Shown here piece after piece: positions 8,167 through 17,303 of a stretch of 64,000 bases of DNA (its first letter is position 1; each line of letters starts with the position of its first letter). The DNA comes from Rivihabitans pingtungensis (GTDB lineage: Bacteria; Pseudomonadota; Gammaproteobacteria; Burkholderiales; Aquaspirillaceae). The stretch is taken from NCBI RefSeq assembly GCF_003201855.1, contig NZ_QJKI01000008.1, positions 32,407 through 96,406 on the forward strand. The letters run 5' to 3'. The notes under the pieces are model-generated. The model was not told the DNA's origin. It searched no databases and worked only from the letters and a program-made list of their open reading frames with translations. Made by a program: the position numbers and the translations under genes.

Positions 8167-8997
8167 TCAGCAGTCGGTTTGTTGATATTGTTGGCCGCCA
8201 GTCGCCGGCGGGATGCCAGCGCCAGAGGGCTGGGTCGACAGTTTCTGGGTCAGCTCGGCCAGACTGGCGCTGGTGGCAGCCACAGTGGCGGTGAGTTTTT
8301 CAACCTGGCCGGCCAGGTGGGCGGACTGCTCGGCACTGGCGCCAAACAGTTTTTTCACCTGCTCGATGGTGGCGAATTCATGCTGTTGCGGTTGTTGCGG
8401 TTGTTGTGGCTGCTGGCTGGGTTGTTGGCCAGCGCCAAATACCCGCGCGAGCATCTCGCTGAGCGCCGCCATCATGGTTTTCTCGGCGCCTGGCGGGTCA
8501 TTGGCTGGAGGGGTCGCCGCGCCGAAATCCACGCTGATTTGCTGGGCGCTGGAGTAACACTCTGCGCCCTGGGCATTGCTGGAAAATTTGATGCGTTCAG
8601 TGCCAATGCTGGCGGGGGAATCGGTAAACGCCAGGCCGGTGAGATAGGCCTGCCCACTGCCCAGAAAATTCGGCACCATTTCGATTGACGAAAACGCCTT
8701 TTTCCATTTGTCCTGCAACGCGGCAACGCCCTCATCCACCTCCACCACCGCGAGCAATTGCAGACGGTCAGCGCCAAACAGGTTTTTGGTTTCTGTCGAC
8801 AGTGACACCACCCGCCCCTGAGAGGAAAAGGTGCTGTCCGGCATCAACGACAAATAGTGCTCTAAATTACACACCCCGGTGTAAAGTTCGGGGTTGTAGT
8901 TTTTCGCCATCTGCTCGATTTGCTGGCGGGTGATGGCGCGGCCATCAATAGTCATCCCCTCAGTGGCGACGACAAATGGTTTGGATTGTTTCGGCAT
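8167..8997 (-). CDS. Capsid scaffold and protease O (P2 GpO-like)
   Basis: A 276-residue protein. The N-terminal half is a serine protease: Asp18, His47 and Ser103/104 fall where the P2 GpO triad lies. The C-terminal part is a scaffold with a Gln/Pro linker (residues about 200-215) and a coiled coil. ATG 8997 has a perfect GGAGG site; the frame extends upstream to 9051 without one. O builds the procapsid, cleaves capsid, portal and itself, and is then lost. Confidence 0.9.
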   Translation of the reverse strand: MPKQSKPFVVATEGMTIDGRAITRQQIEQMAKNYNPELYTGVCNLEHYLSLMPDSTFSSQGRVVSLSTETKNLFGADRLQLLAVVEVDEGVAALQDKWKKAFSSIEMVPNFLGSGQAYLTGLAFTDSPASIGTERIKFSSNAQGAECYSSAQQISVDFGAATPPANDPPGAEKTMMAALSEMLARVFGAGQQPSQQPQQPQQPQQHEFATIEQVKKLFGASAEQSAHLAGQVEKLTATVAATSASLAELTQKLSTQPSGAGIPPATGGQQYQQTDC

Positions 8998-9061
8998 GGA
9001 ATCCTCCAGTAGCGATAACGCCATATTACTGACCCAAATAATCGCGTCCATGCGGTTTTCC

Positions 9062-9080
9062 TGTAGATAATCCTCCTACA
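9062..9080. promoter_or_regulatory. Candidate late-gene activator site between O and P
   Basis: A dyad TGTAG-N9-CTACA sits in the 129-bp space between the divergent O and P genes. In P2, Ogr-type activators bind a TGT/ACA dyad about 55 bp upstream of late promoters, and this location fits both directions. The spacing is one base longer than the P2 consensus and no activator gene is in the window. Confidence 0.35.
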
Positions 9081-9126
9081 ACATATCGAGCCGGCAAATC
9101 TCGCGCGCGCGATGCACAATCGCGCC

Positions 9127-10878
9127 ATGTCCACATCTTCTACCGACATTGACCCGCGCCGGCAGGCCAGAACCTTGTATTGGCAGGGATGGCGGGTATC
9201 TAGCATTGCACGGTTCCTCGGTGAAAAGGTGCCGACGGTACACAGCTGGAAACGGCGTGATGGGTGGGATAGATCAGATGAAGCAGAGCGCATTGGCAGC
9301 AGCCTGGAAGCCCGACTGCATGTACTAATTGCGAAAGAGAAAAAAGAGGGGTGCGATTACAAGGAAATCGACCTCCTGATGCGGGAGATCGAGAGGCTCG
9401 CTCGGGTGCGTAAATATGAGGGCACAGGTCGAGAATCAGACCTAAATCCTAATATTCTGGCTCGCAATGCAAAGCCAAAAAAACAGCCTAAAAAGAATTT
9501 TTTCAGCGATGAGCAAATTGAAGCTCTCACTGATAAATTCCATGAAAACATGTTTGGGTACCAGAAAATCTGGTATCGAGCGGGCAAATCTGAGCGGATC
9601 AGAAATATTCTGAAAAGCCGTCAGATTGGCGCCACGTATTATTTTGCCCGCGAGGCGTTGATTGATGCACTGGAGACAGGCCGAAATCAGATTTTCCTGT
9701 CGGCGAGTAAAGCGCAGGCGTTTCAGTTTCGTAGTTACATAGTCGATTTTGCCGCTGAGGTTGGGGTAAAACTGACGGGTGACAATATCAAACTGTCAAA
9801 TGGGGCAGAGCTGATATTTTTGGGCACAAATAGCCGGACTGCCCAGAGTTACCACGGAAATCTGTATATCGATGAGATTTTCTGGATTCAGAATTTCCAG
9901 AAATTGCGTACCGTGGCGTCGGGGATGGCAAGCCAGAAACGCTGGCGACAAACGCTGTTCTCGACGCCCAGCACAATGTCGCATGAGGCGTATCCATTTT
10001 GGTCGGGTGAGCTGTACAACCGAGGCCGGGCAAAAACCGACCGGATCAAAATCGACATCTCGCATGCAGCGCTGGCGGGTGGGATGCTCTGCGCTGACGG
10101 CATGTGGCGGCATATTGTCACGTTGTCTGATGCTGAGCGCAGTGGCTGTGATTTGTTCGATATCGAGCAACTCCGACGGGAATATTCTCCTGCGGAATTT
10201 GCCATGTTGTTTGATTGCCAGTTCATCGACGATGGCACCAGTGTTTTTCCGTTTAGCATGCTGACCCGCTGTATCGTGGACAGCTGGGATATTTGGCTGG
10301 ATTTCAAACCATTTTCGGCCAGGCCATATGGCGACCGCCCGGTGTGGCTGGGGTATGACCCCAGCGATGCAGGCGATTCTGCCGCACTGGTTGTGATAGC
10401 GCCACCAGCCGTGGTTGGTGGTAAATTCCGTGTGCTAGAGCGCCATGAGTTTAATGGGGCAGATTTCAAGGCGCAGGCTGATTTCATAAAAGGCATTACA
10501 GAAAAATACAACGTAGAATATATTGGAATTGATAAAACAGGGGTAGGCGCAGCAGTCTACCAGTTGGTAAAACTGTTTTTCCCTGCCGTGGTGGGGCTGA
10601 ATTATTCCGTTGAGACAAAAACCATGATGGTGCTGAAAACACTGGACGTGCTCGGCAATGGCCGGCTGGAGTTTGATGCAGGCTGGACAGAGATGTCGGC
10701 TAGTTTTATGGCAATCAAGAAAACCATGACAGCGAGTGGCGGAAAAGTGACTTACGATGCCAGCCGCGACAAGAATTCCAACCATGGAGATTTGGCATGG
10801 GCTGTGATGCACGCACTGATGCATGAGCCTCTTGAAGGCAAGACCGAAAACAACACGGGGAGCGTATTGATATGGTAG
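9127..10878 (+). CDS. Terminase large subunit, ATPase P (P2 GpP-like)
   Basis: A 583-residue terminase ATPase/nuclease that pumps DNA into heads. It begins with a helix-turn-helix-like segment (QARTLYWQGWRVSSIARFLG), then LKSRQIGATYYF as the Walker A-like loop and LYIDEIFW as Walker B; the nuclease half contains WLGYDPSDAGDSAALVV and YIGIDKTGVG. I chose ATG 9127 by family similarity; ATG 9112 is also possible. Its last codons overlap the portal start. Codon use is more AT-rich than in the flanking phage genes. Confidence 0.92.
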   Translation: MSTSSTDIDPRRQARTLYWQGWRVSSIARFLGEKVPTVHSWKRRDGWDRSDEAERIGSSLEARLHVLIAKEKKEGCDYKEIDLLMREIERLARVRKYEGTGRESDLNPNILARNAKPKKQPKKNFFSDEQIEALTDKFHENMFGYQKIWYRAGKSERIRNILKSRQIGATYYFAREALIDALETGRNQIFLSASKAQAFQFRSYIVDFAAEVGVKLTGDNIKLSNGAELIFLGTNSRTAQSYHGNLYIDEIFWIQNFQKLRTVASGMASQKRWRQTLFSTPSTMSHEAYPFWSGELYNRGRAKTDRIKIDISHAALAGGMLCADGMWRHIVTLSDAERSGCDLFDIEQLRREYSPAEFAMLFDCQFIDDGTSVFPFSMLTRCIVDSWDIWLDFKPFSARPYGDRPVWLGYDPSDAGDSAALVVIAPPAVVGGKFRVLERHEFNGADFKAQADFIKGITEKYNVEYIGIDKTGVGAAVYQLVKLFFPAVVGLNYSVETKTMMVLKTLDVLGNGRLEFDAGWTEMSASFMAIKKTMTASGGKVTYDASRDKNSNHGDLAWAVMHALMHEPLEGKTENNTGSVLIW

Positions 10879-11885
10879 ACATGACCGCCGAAAAAACCGA
10901 GGATGGATCATTTGAGGTTTTTTCGTTTGGCGATCCTGAGCCGGTATTATCCGCTCGCGGTCTGCTGGATTATATCGAGTGTGTCCCACTGCAAAAATGG
11001 TATGACCCGCCGATTTCGTTGGATGGATTGGCCAGAGTTGCGCGTAGTGCGGTATGGCACGAATCGCCGATGATCCTGAAACGCAATATTTTGGCGGGGA
11101 TGTTCAAACCCAATAAAATCATGGACCGGCAAACGTTTGCGCGGTTTTGCTGGGAGTTCATGGTGTTCGGCAATGCCTACCTGGTTCCACAAAAAAATTT
11201 GCTGGGCGGTACGCTAAAATTACAATGCCCACTGACGAAATATACTCGCCGTGGCATTGAGCGCGGACAGTATTGGTATGTTCCGCGCTGGAATGAGGAA
11301 ATTGAACTCACTCAGGTTTTCCATTTGATGGAACCTGATCTCAATCAGGATGTATATGGTGTGCCTCAGTATATGTCGGCGTTGCAATCAGCGCTGCTGA
11401 ATGAGTCCGCCACCCTATTCCGTCGCCGATATTATGAAAACGGCAGTCATGCTGGGTTCATTTTGTACATGACTGATGCCACGCATAACAGCGATGACAT
11501 TAAAGACATTAAAATGTCACTGAGAAATAGCAAAGGGGTCGGGAATTTCAAAAACCTTTTTGTTTATGCCCCGAATGGTAAAAAAGATGGCATCCAGTTA
11601 ATTCCAATCGCTGAAATTGCAGCGAAAGATGAATTCGTTGGCATCAAAAACATGAGCCGCGATGACCTGCTGGCGGCGCATCGGGTGCCGCCACAGTTGA
11701 TCGGGGTGATCCCCAACAATACGGGAGGATTCGGCGACGCGGAAAAGGCCGCCCGCATCCTGGCGATCAATGAGATCGGGCCGCTCACACAGCGGCTGAT
11801 GGAGGTCAACGATTGGTTAGGGGAGGAGGTGATGACGTTTGGTGAGTATCCGCTGGCGGCACTGGCCGCTGCGGCGCCGGCCTAG
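10872..11885 (+). CDS. Portal protein Q (P2 GpQ-like)
   Basis: A 337-residue PBSX/P2-type portal. Typical parts are YYDPPIS-like KWYDPPISLDGLARV, CWEFMVFGNAYL, DVYGVPQYMSALQSALLNESATLFRRRYY (split here for length) and DLLAAHRVPPQLIGVIP. It forms the dodecameric ring through which DNA enters. It overlaps the terminase gene by 7 bases. Beyond it the P2 plan would continue to cos and the early genes, which are missing. Confidence 0.92.
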   Translation: MVDMTAEKTEDGSFEVFSFGDPEPVLSARGLLDYIECVPLQKWYDPPISLDGLARVARSAVWHESPMILKRNILAGMFKPNKIMDRQTFARFCWEFMVFGNAYLVPQKNLLGGTLKLQCPLTKYTRRGIERGQYWYVPRWNEEIELTQVFHLMEPDLNQDVYGVPQYMSALQSALLNESATLFRRRYYENGSHAGFILYMTDATHNSDDIKDIKMSLRNSKGVGNFKNLFVYAPNGKKDGIQLIPIAEIAAKDEFVGIKNMSRDDLLAAHRVPPQLIGVIPNNTGGFGDAEKAARILAINEIGPLTQRLMEVNDWLGEEVMTFGEYPLAALAAAAPA

Positions 11886-12021
11886 CCGGCAATGAGACGG
11901 TGCGACCGTCCAGGGTGCGGGAACACCCAGGGCGGCCACCTCCTGCAGGGTTGGCTGCATTACGGCCTGGGCACCGTGCTGTGCACACAGCGGGCAACAG
12001 GCTACATTATGCACCGTGTAT

Positions 12022-12282
12022 ATGCAACAGAATGACATCCGCTGCGGCAACTGCCGCCGAAAACTGGGTGAGGGGGTCTACCTCTCGCTAACCATCAAAT
12101 GCCCGCGCTGTGGGTGCATCAACCATCTGAGGGCCGAGAGCCCCAACCACACAGAGCGCCACGAGCGCCTGGCCCTGGAGGCTCTCAGTGAAACCATTGC
12201 CCATCATCCCGTGGCAGGGCGGCAAACGCCGTCTGGCCCGCCGCATCCTACCCCTGTTCCGCGATCACACCTGCTACGTTGA
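12022..12282 (+). CDS. com: Com-like zinc-finger translational regulator
   Basis: An 86-residue protein resembling phage Mu Com: IRCGNCRRKL, then KCPRCGCIN, giving CxxC and CxxC separated by about 17 residues, followed by a His/Glu segment (NHTERHERL). Mu Com binds mom mRNA and opens its translation start. Here the last 95 bases overlap the methylase gene, the same arrangement as com-mom. ATG 12022 is chosen; a GTG lies two codons upstream. The C-terminal third is Pro-rich and probably constrained by the overlapping frame. Confidence 0.78.
   Translation: MQQNDIRCGNCRRKLGEGVYLSLTIKCPRCGCINHLRAESPNHTERHERLALEALSETIAHHPVAGRQTPSGPPHPTPVPRSHLLR
12131..12188 (+). promoter_or_regulatory. Possible RNA switch over the dam start inside com
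   Basis: Within com, GGGCC (12131-12135) can pair with GGCCC (12171-12175), and GAGAGCC (12136-12142) can pair with GGCTCTC (12180-12186). The second helix covers the last base of the GGAG ribosome site (12177-12180) and runs to two bases before the GTG start at 12188. The two helices cross, so they form alternatives or a pseudoknot. Mu mom is controlled by a comparable start-covering structure that Com relieves. Confidence 0.4.
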
Positions 12283-12952
12283 GCCGTTTGCCGGCGGCGC
12301 TGCGCTGTTTTTTCTCAAACAGCCCTCTGAGGTCGAGGTGCTGAATGACATCAACGGCGAGCTGGTGAACCTGTACCGGGTGGTCAAACACCACCTGGAC
12401 GAGTTCGTCCGGCATTTTCGCTGGGCGCTGGTGTCGCGCCAGGAGTTTCTGGCCGCACGCGACATTGACCCAGCGCAGCTGACGGACGTGCAGCGCGCTG
12501 CGCGGTTTTTCTACCTGCAGAAACTGGCGTTCGGGGGCAAGGTGGCTGGCCAGACGTTCGGGACGGCGGCGACGGCGCCGCCACGGCTCAACCTGCTGCG
12601 CATTGAGGAGGATTTGTCAGCCGCTCATCTCAGGCTGGCCCGGACCACGATTGAGCATTTGCCGTGGCTGGAGTGCGCCCAGCGTTACGACCGGCCAAAC
12701 ACGCTGTGCTACATGGACCCGCCGTACTGGGGCACAGCAGGGTATGGCGTGGAGTTCGCCCTGAATGAGTATGTCCGCATGGCCGAGTTCGCCCGGCACT
12801 GCCGAGGGCAGGTGGTGGTGTCGGTCAACGACATCCCAGAGATGCGCGAGGTGTTTGCTGGGCTGCAGGTTGAGACTGTCAGCACCACATACACGGTCGG
12901 ATCGATCAACCGGGATGCCCCGCGCGGTGAGCTGATCATCAGCAACAGGTGA
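12188..12952 (+). CDS. dam: DNA adenine methylase (Dam/DpnM type)
   Basis: A 254-residue class-alpha N6-adenine methyltransferase. It has the PWQGGKRRL loop (SAM-binding, residues 8-16), VEPFAGGAALFF (31-42) and the catalytic DPPYWG (177-182), the DPPY form used by GATC-type Dam and DpnM. It starts with GTG 12188 after GGAG, entirely inside the end of com, so its translation is probably coupled to or controlled by Com. A phage methylase of this kind would protect DNA from host restriction. The recognition sequence cannot be read from the protein. Confidence 0.88.
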   Translation: MKPLPIIPWQGGKRRLARRILPLFRDHTCYVEPFAGGAALFFLKQPSEVEVLNDINGELVNLYRVVKHHLDEFVRHFRWALVSRQEFLAARDIDPAQLTDVQRAARFFYLQKLAFGGKVAGQTFGTAATAPPRLNLLRIEEDLSAAHLRLARTTIEHLPWLECAQRYDRPNTLCYMDPPYWGTAGYGVEFALNEYVRMAEFARHCRGQVVVSVNDIPEMREVFAGLQVETVSTTYTVGSINRDAPRGELIISNR

Positions 12953-12973
12953 TGCCCACCACCACTCCACCAG

Positions 12974-13000
12974 AAAATGCACCTAAATGGTGCATTTTTT
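12974..13000 (+). terminator. Terminator after dam
   Basis: AAAATGCACC and GGTGCATTTT form a hairpin with a 5-base loop followed by a run of T, 22 bp after the dam stop. Confidence 0.8.
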
Positions 13001-13010
13001 CGTTTATGCG

Positions 13011-13040
13011 TTGACATGTGCCTAAATTTTAGGCAATACA
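13011..13040 (+). promoter_or_regulatory. Orphan promoter with palindromic operator
   Basis: TTGACA (13011-13016) is followed 17 bases later by CAATAC. The spacer holds a perfect palindrome TGCCTAAA-T-TTTAGGCA (13019-13035). This is the layout of a repressor-controlled phage promoter, but no gene follows on the plus strand before tRNA-Thr. It is best read as the remains of the early-region promoter. Confidence 0.5.
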
Positions 13041-13613
13041 CCCACGCCAACACCCAGCGCGCGCAGTCGAGACCCCGCCCCGCCCGCGCGCTAAACCGAC
13101 CTGTTTTTTTGCGCATGCATGACAGGCCAGGATGTAGTGCTGGCGCGGCGCGAGCCCCCCACTATGGGGCCCAGCGGATCATGCATTTTCATGCGCCAAT
13201 TGCATGCACAAACCGTGCGCCCAGCGGTTGGCACGGTAATGCCACCGCGAAATGGTAATCGGGGGCACCAGGTGCTTGCCGTCACACACAAACTGCTGAT
13301 TTTTCAGTGATTCATTGATTACCAAAGCGGGTAATTTTTGGTAATCAAAAAGGTAACATGCCTGTAACCATCTGATTATTAACGTAATTATATATGCATA
13401 GATAACTATCTAATAAGGTAACAAATTACTAATTAATTACCAAAAAGTTACCATTTCAAAAAACAAAAACACTGTTTAAAATCAATTGGTTATCCGTTAA
13501 TTTGTGTGGTAGTTACCTAAGTTACCATTTTTTTGTGCATCAACACATGCGCGCACACATTTTGACGTGACGCATGCACACACACATGCATGCACAAACA
13601 TCATCGCGGCCGC
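13041..13613. other. Gene-free prophage edge with GGTAAC-type repeats
   Basis: No convincing gene is present. From 13318 to 13526 the sequence turns AT-rich and carries about ten GGTAAC/GTTACC or GGTAAT/ATTACC elements in both orientations (for example 13340, 13352, 13417, 13436, 13447, 13512, 13521). Before that are CA-rich and GC-rich stretches without structure I recognise. The repeats look like binding sites for a replication or regulatory protein. Confidence 0.5.
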
Positions 13614-13641
13614 AAAAAAGCCCACGATCATGACCGTGGGC
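13614..13641 (-). terminator. Terminator after tRNA-Thr
   Basis: GCCCACG and CGTGGGC form a 7-bp stem; on the minus strand it is followed by a T run. It lies 63 bp downstream of the tRNA 3' end and probably ends that transcript. Confidence 0.75.
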
Positions 13642-13703
13642 TCGCCGCGTTACGCCAAATTTACGCCAAACACTGCGTAACTCATTGAAAAATATACTTG
13701 TTA

Positions 13704-13779
13704 TGGTGCCGGTAATAGGAGTCGAACCTACGACCTTCGCATTACGAATGCGCTGCTCTACCAACTGAGCTATACCGGC
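13704..13779 (-). tRNA. tRNA-Thr (anticodon CGT)
   Basis: A full cloverleaf on the minus strand: acceptor GCCGGTA pairs with TACCGGC, D stem GCTC/GAGC, anticodon stem GCGCA/TGCGA around loop TTCGTAA, T stem GTAGG/CCTAT, and an encoded CCA end. Anticodon CGT reads ACG threonine codons. Its 3' end faces the prophage remnant, so it may be the prophage attachment gene. Confidence 0.95.
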
Positions 13780-13859
13780 GCCGGTCTGGGTGTTTCAGAC
13801 ACAAGCGCGCATTCTAGCAATGAATGCACGGCTTGTGAACCACCCGCCGACCGCCGACA

Positions 13860-14144
13860 TCAGCCTTGCTTTTGCAGCTCGGCCAGCACTTGTGCCGGTT
13901 TTTCGGTGATTTCCAGCACGGTGCGCAGGCGATTGAACGCGGCGGCAGCTTGATCCGGATAACGGCCAAACGGCACCAGGCCGCTGTGTGCCCAGCCGGC
14001 AGCGGCCAGGGCGTCCACGCGGAACTTGGCGGCGCGGGCGTCGCCGCCGCTGATTTGCAGCAGGGCGCGGTCGATCAGGATATGCGGAAACGGGTCGCGG
14101 GAGATGGTGGAAAAGTGTTCGGGTTTGACTTCATCAAACTGCAT
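13860..14144 (-). CDS. Conserved-looking small protein of unknown function
   Basis: A 94-residue protein starting MQFDEVKPEHFSTISRDPFP, with a GAAGGA ribosome site upstream of ATG 14144. The frame remains open upstream but the coding quality ends at this start. It has a charged N-terminal half and a helical C-terminal half; no signal peptide or membrane segment is seen. I do not recognise the family. Confidence 0.65.
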   Translation of the reverse strand: MQFDEVKPEHFSTISRDPFPHILIDRALLQISGGDARAAKFRVDALAAAGWAHSGLVPFGRYPDQAAAAFNRLRTVLEITEKPAQVLAELQKQG

Positions 14145-14438
14145 GATTCGGGTTCCTTCTGTGGCCACGGAAGATTTCACTGTCCCCGCGAGAACACGGA
14201 AACAAACGCTTGAAACGGTGCTAGCAGGCAACGCCCCGAGCAAAAGCACAGAGCGCAGCGCGGTGAAAGACAGACACGGCGCGGATTGCCGACAGACAAG
14301 CATGGCATGGGTGCGCTGGGCGCGCAAGTGCCGCGCCAAGACTGAACGACGGGTCAGGAATTCGCACAGCAGGCACGACGTTTTGTCATATCCCGCTGGC
14401 AGGCTGGCCGCTGGATGGCGCAAAGCAGGAGCAAGGCA

Positions 14439-15449
14439 ATGGAAATCTCGCGGGAATACGGCGCAGATCAGGCGGGCGTGCTGTATGGTTTTGCTTTTCG
14501 GCCCGACACCGCCGGGCTGGAGCTGCCAGCCACCCAGTGGCCGGCGCGCCTGCGCACCGGCCTGGACGATGGAGGTTTTGTCTGGCTGCACGTCAATCTG
14601 GCGCACAGCGGCAGCGAAAAATGGCTGCGCGCGCACCTGGGCCTGCCAGAAGATTTTTACGCTGGCCTGCGCGAAGGCCCAGCTTCGACCCGCATCGAGC
14701 AACTGGACGGCGAGGCGCTGCGCGCGGTAATCAACGATGTGATTTTCACTTTTGGTAGCCCGGCGGTGGAAGTCTCATCGCTGTGGGTGTACGCCGACGC
14801 GCATTTGCTGATTACCGCCCGGCTTAAGCCCTTGCGCTCGGTGGATGCACTGCGCGCAGCGGTGAAGCGCGGCGTGCGCTTTGGCTCGCCGGTGGATTTG
14901 CTGGTGCATCTGCTCAGCGGTCAGGCCGATGTGCTGGCGCAGATCGTGCGCGACGCCTCGCAGGCGGTGGACGCCATCGAAGACCGCCAACTGGCCGAAC
15001 GCCCGCGCCACAGCCGTGCCGAGCTGGCCAGCATGCGTCGGGTGCTGGTGCGCCTGCAACGGCTGCTGGCCCCCGAGCCGGCGGCGCTGTTTCGCCTGCT
15101 TAACCGCCCACCGGCCTGGCTGGACGCCGACGCGGTGCAGGGCTTGCGCGAATCCAGCGAAGAATTTGCCGTGGCGCTGAACGACCTGGGCGCGCTGACC
15201 GAGCGGCTGAAACTCTTGCAAGAAGAACTGGCTGCCCAGCTCAACGAGCAAAGCAACCGCACGCTGTTCACCCTGACCCTGGTCACCGTGCTGGCGCTGC
15301 CGATCAATATCGTGGCGGGCTTATTTGGCATGAACGTCGGAGGGATACCGCTGGCCGAGCACCCGCATGGTTTTTGGGTGCTGGTGGGTTTGATTGCGGC
15401 GTTCACCGTCCTGGCGGGAAGCTGGGCTTTTGGCCGGCAACGGCCATAA
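14439..15449 (+). CDS. zntB: CorA/ZntB-family metal ion transporter
   Basis: A 336-residue protein with a long cytoplasmic N-terminal domain and two C-terminal membrane helices. The first helix ends with the family signature Gly-Met-Asn (LFGMNVGGIP, near residue 300). The acidic loop and N-terminal sequence fit the ZntB branch, which transports zinc and related divalent cations, better than CorA itself; the exact substrate is not visible. ATG 14439 has AGGAG 7 bases upstream, better than ATG 14415. It stands alone and is followed by a strong terminator. Confidence 0.8.
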   Translation: MEISREYGADQAGVLYGFAFRPDTAGLELPATQWPARLRTGLDDGGFVWLHVNLAHSGSEKWLRAHLGLPEDFYAGLREGPASTRIEQLDGEALRAVINDVIFTFGSPAVEVSSLWVYADAHLLITARLKPLRSVDALRAAVKRGVRFGSPVDLLVHLLSGQADVLAQIVRDASQAVDAIEDRQLAERPRHSRAELASMRRVLVRLQRLLAPEPAALFRLLNRPPAWLDADAVQGLRESSEEFAVALNDLGALTERLKLLQEELAAQLNEQSNRTLFTLTLVTVLALPINIVAGLFGMNVGGIPLAEHPHGFWVLVGLIAAFTVLAGSWAFGRQRP

Positions 15450-15479
15450 AAAACGCCCGCTGACGCGGGCGTTTTTTAT
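15445..15479. terminator. Bidirectional terminator between zntB and hemL
   Basis: ACGCCCGC-TGA-GCGGGCGT stem-loop flanked by A and T runs on both sides serves the two convergent genes. Confidence 0.9.
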
Positions 15480-15502
15480 GGCGCAGTGGGCGCAAAGCAG
15501 CA

Positions 15503-16786
15503 TCACGCCGCCAGTTTGGCGAATGCCCGGCGCGCCGCCGCCACGGTGGCGTCGATGTCGGCTTCGGTGTGCGCAGCAGACACAAAACCCGCCTCAAACG
15601 CCGACGGCGCCAGATACACGCCTTCGGCCAGCATGGCGTGGAAGAAGCGGTTGAACAGCTCGCGGTCGGACTGCATCACCTCGGCGTAGCTGCGCGGAAC
15701 CTCAGCGGTGAAATACAGCCCGAACATGCCGCCCACGCTGTCGGTGCTGCACGTTACGCCAGCTTCACGGGCGGCGGCGGCCAGGCCATCGACCAGTTGG
15801 CGGGTGCGCTCGCCCAGGCGGGCGTGGAAGCCTTCAGCCTGAATCAGCTTGAGCGTGGTCAGCCCGGCAGCCACCGCCACCGGGTTGCCGGACAGCGTGC
15901 CAGCCTGATACACCGAACCCAGCGGGGCGATGCAGGCCATGATGTCGGCGCGGCCGCCAAAGGCGCCAATCGGCATGCCGCCGCCCACCACCTTGCCCAG
16001 CGTGGTCAAGTCCGGGCGGATGCCGTGCAGCTCTTGCGCGCCGCCCAGCGCCACACGGAAGCCTGTCATCACTTCATCGTAAATCAGCACCGCGCCGTGG
16101 CGGGTGCACAGCTCGCGCAGCGCGGCGACAAACTCGGCGCTGGGGCGAATCAGATTCATATTGCCGGCAAACGGCTCCAGAATCACACAAGCCAGCTGGT
16201 CGCCCAGCTCGGCAAAGGTTTGCGTCAGCTGTTCGACGTTGTTGTATTCCAGCACCAGGGTGTGGCGGGTGAAATCCGCCGGCACGCCACCCGAGCTGGG
16301 CGTGCCAAAGGTCAGCAGACCCGAACCGGCTTTCACCAGCAAGCTGTCGGAATGGCCGTGGTAGCAGCCTTCAAACTTGACGATCTTGTCACGGCCGGTA
16401 AAGCCGCGCGCCAGGCGGATGGCACTCATGGTGGCTTCGGTGCCGGACGACACCAGGCGCACCGATTCAATCGACGGCACCAGCTTGATGATTTCTTCGG
16501 CGATCAGGATTTCGGCTTCGGTCGGCGCGCCAAACGACAGGCCGTTCACCGCCGCCGCCTGCACGGCGGCAATCACTTCGGGGTGGGCGTGGCCGACAAT
16601 GGCCGGGCCCCAGGAGCCAACGTAGTCAATATATTGGGTGTTGTCGGCGTCCCACAGAGACGCGCCCTGGCCGCGCTGGAAAAAAATCGGCGTGCCGCCC
16701 ACGCTGCCAAAGGCGCGCACCGGCGAGTTGACGCCGCCGGGGATGGAATGGCGGGCGCGTTCAAAAAGGGTGTGGTTGCGACTCAT
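15503..16786 (-). CDS. hemL: Glutamate-1-semialdehyde 2,1-aminomutase
   Basis: A 427-residue PLP enzyme converting glutamate-1-semialdehyde to 5-aminolevulinate in the C5 heme pathway. The start [54 protein letters not shown], and [16 protein letters not shown] with the PLP lysine are diagnostic (each shown only in part). Full family length with no defects. It overlaps the CYTH gene by ATGA, and HemJ lies just upstream, giving a partly heme-related cluster. Confidence 0.96.
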   Translation of the reverse strand: MSRNHTLFERARHSIPGGVNSPVRAFGSVGGTPIFFQRGQGASLWDADNTQYIDYVGSWGPAIVGHAHPEVIAAVQAAAVNGLSFGAPTEAEILIAEEIIKLVPSIESVRLVSSGTEATMSAIRLARGFTGRDKIVKFEGCYHGHSDSLLVKAGSGLLTFGTPSSGGVPADFTRHTLVLEYNNVEQLTQTFAELGDQLACVILEPFAGNMNLIRPSAEFVAALRELCTRHGAVLIYDEVMTGFRVALGGAQELHGIRPDLTTLGKVVGGGMPIGAFGGRADIMACIAPLGSVYQAGTLSGNPVAVAAGLTTLKLIQAEGFHARLGERTRQLVDGLAAAAREAGVTCSTDSVGGMFGLYFTAEVPRSYAEVMQSDRELFNRFFHAMLAEGVYLAPSAFEAGFVSAAHTEADIDATVAAARRAFAKLAA

Positions 16787-17274
16787 GAATGTGCATCCTG
16801 CGTAGTGTGCCCCTGCGGCCAGCGCGAGTACGGATGCTGGCTCAGGTGGGCGTTGGTGTAGCGGCCGTCGGCGGTGACTTCCGCCCCCAGCCAGGCCGGC
16901 CGCTCGAACGGCTCGGCTTCATCCTGCAATTCGACTTCCGCCAGCACCAGACCGGCGTTGTCGCCAAAAAATTCATCGACTTCCCAGACATGCGCGCCCA
17001 CGGTGACGCGACGACGGATTTTTTCCATTGCCGCCGGGCACACCTGCGCCAGCATCTGTTCGGCGTCGGCCAGCGGAATCGGGTATTCAAACTCCAGCCG
17101 CGAGGCGTCGGTGACCATGGCCTTGACCGTCAGCCAGCCTTGCTCGCCGTCCACGCGCACGCGCACCACGCGCTCGCGCGATACGGCGATAAAGCCCTGC
17201 TTGAGCACCCGGCCCGGCGCCTGCCGCCAGCCGTCGCCGCTGACCAAAAAGCGGCGTTCAATTTCCATTGCCAT
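16783..17274 (-). CDS. CYTH-domain protein, probable inorganic triphosphatase
   Basis: A 163-residue CYTH protein. It begins with the ExExK-type signature (MEIERRFLV), has alternating Arg/Lys and Glu on beta strands ([24 protein letters not shown]) and ends with the LAEVELQDE and [13 protein letters not shown] strands that line the triphosphate tunnel. Such short bacterial proteins hydrolyse tripolyphosphate. The stop overlaps the hemL start. A second in-frame ATG lies two codons into the frame. Confidence 0.85.
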   Translation of the reverse strand: MAMEIERRFLVSGDGWRQAPGRVLKQGFIAVSRERVVRVRVDGEQGWLTVKAMVTDASRLEFEYPIPLADAEQMLAQVCPAAMEKIRRRVTVGAHVWEVDEFFGDNAGLVLAEVELQDEAEPFERPAWLGAEVTADGRYTNAHLSQHPYSRWPQGHTTQDAHS

Positions 17275-17303
17275 TGCGGATGGCGCTCCTGCGCCAGATA
17301 TCT

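Larger units (their letters stand above)
1..13641. mobile_element. P2-like prophage remnant (late genes only)
   Basis: Gene order matches the late region of P2-type myophages: tail I, J, W, V, S, R, lysis genes, X, L, M, N, O on the minus strand, then divergent terminase P and portal Q on the plus strand. The left limit lies outside the window. In P2 prophages the early module (replication, repressor, integrase) lies beyond Q; here only com, dam and about 700 bp of non-coding DNA separate Q from tRNA-Thr. The right boundary is an estimate: it probably lies between 13.3 kb and the tRNA-Thr terminator at 13614-13641. No integrase is visible, so the remnant may be defective or rearranged. Confidence 0.8.
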
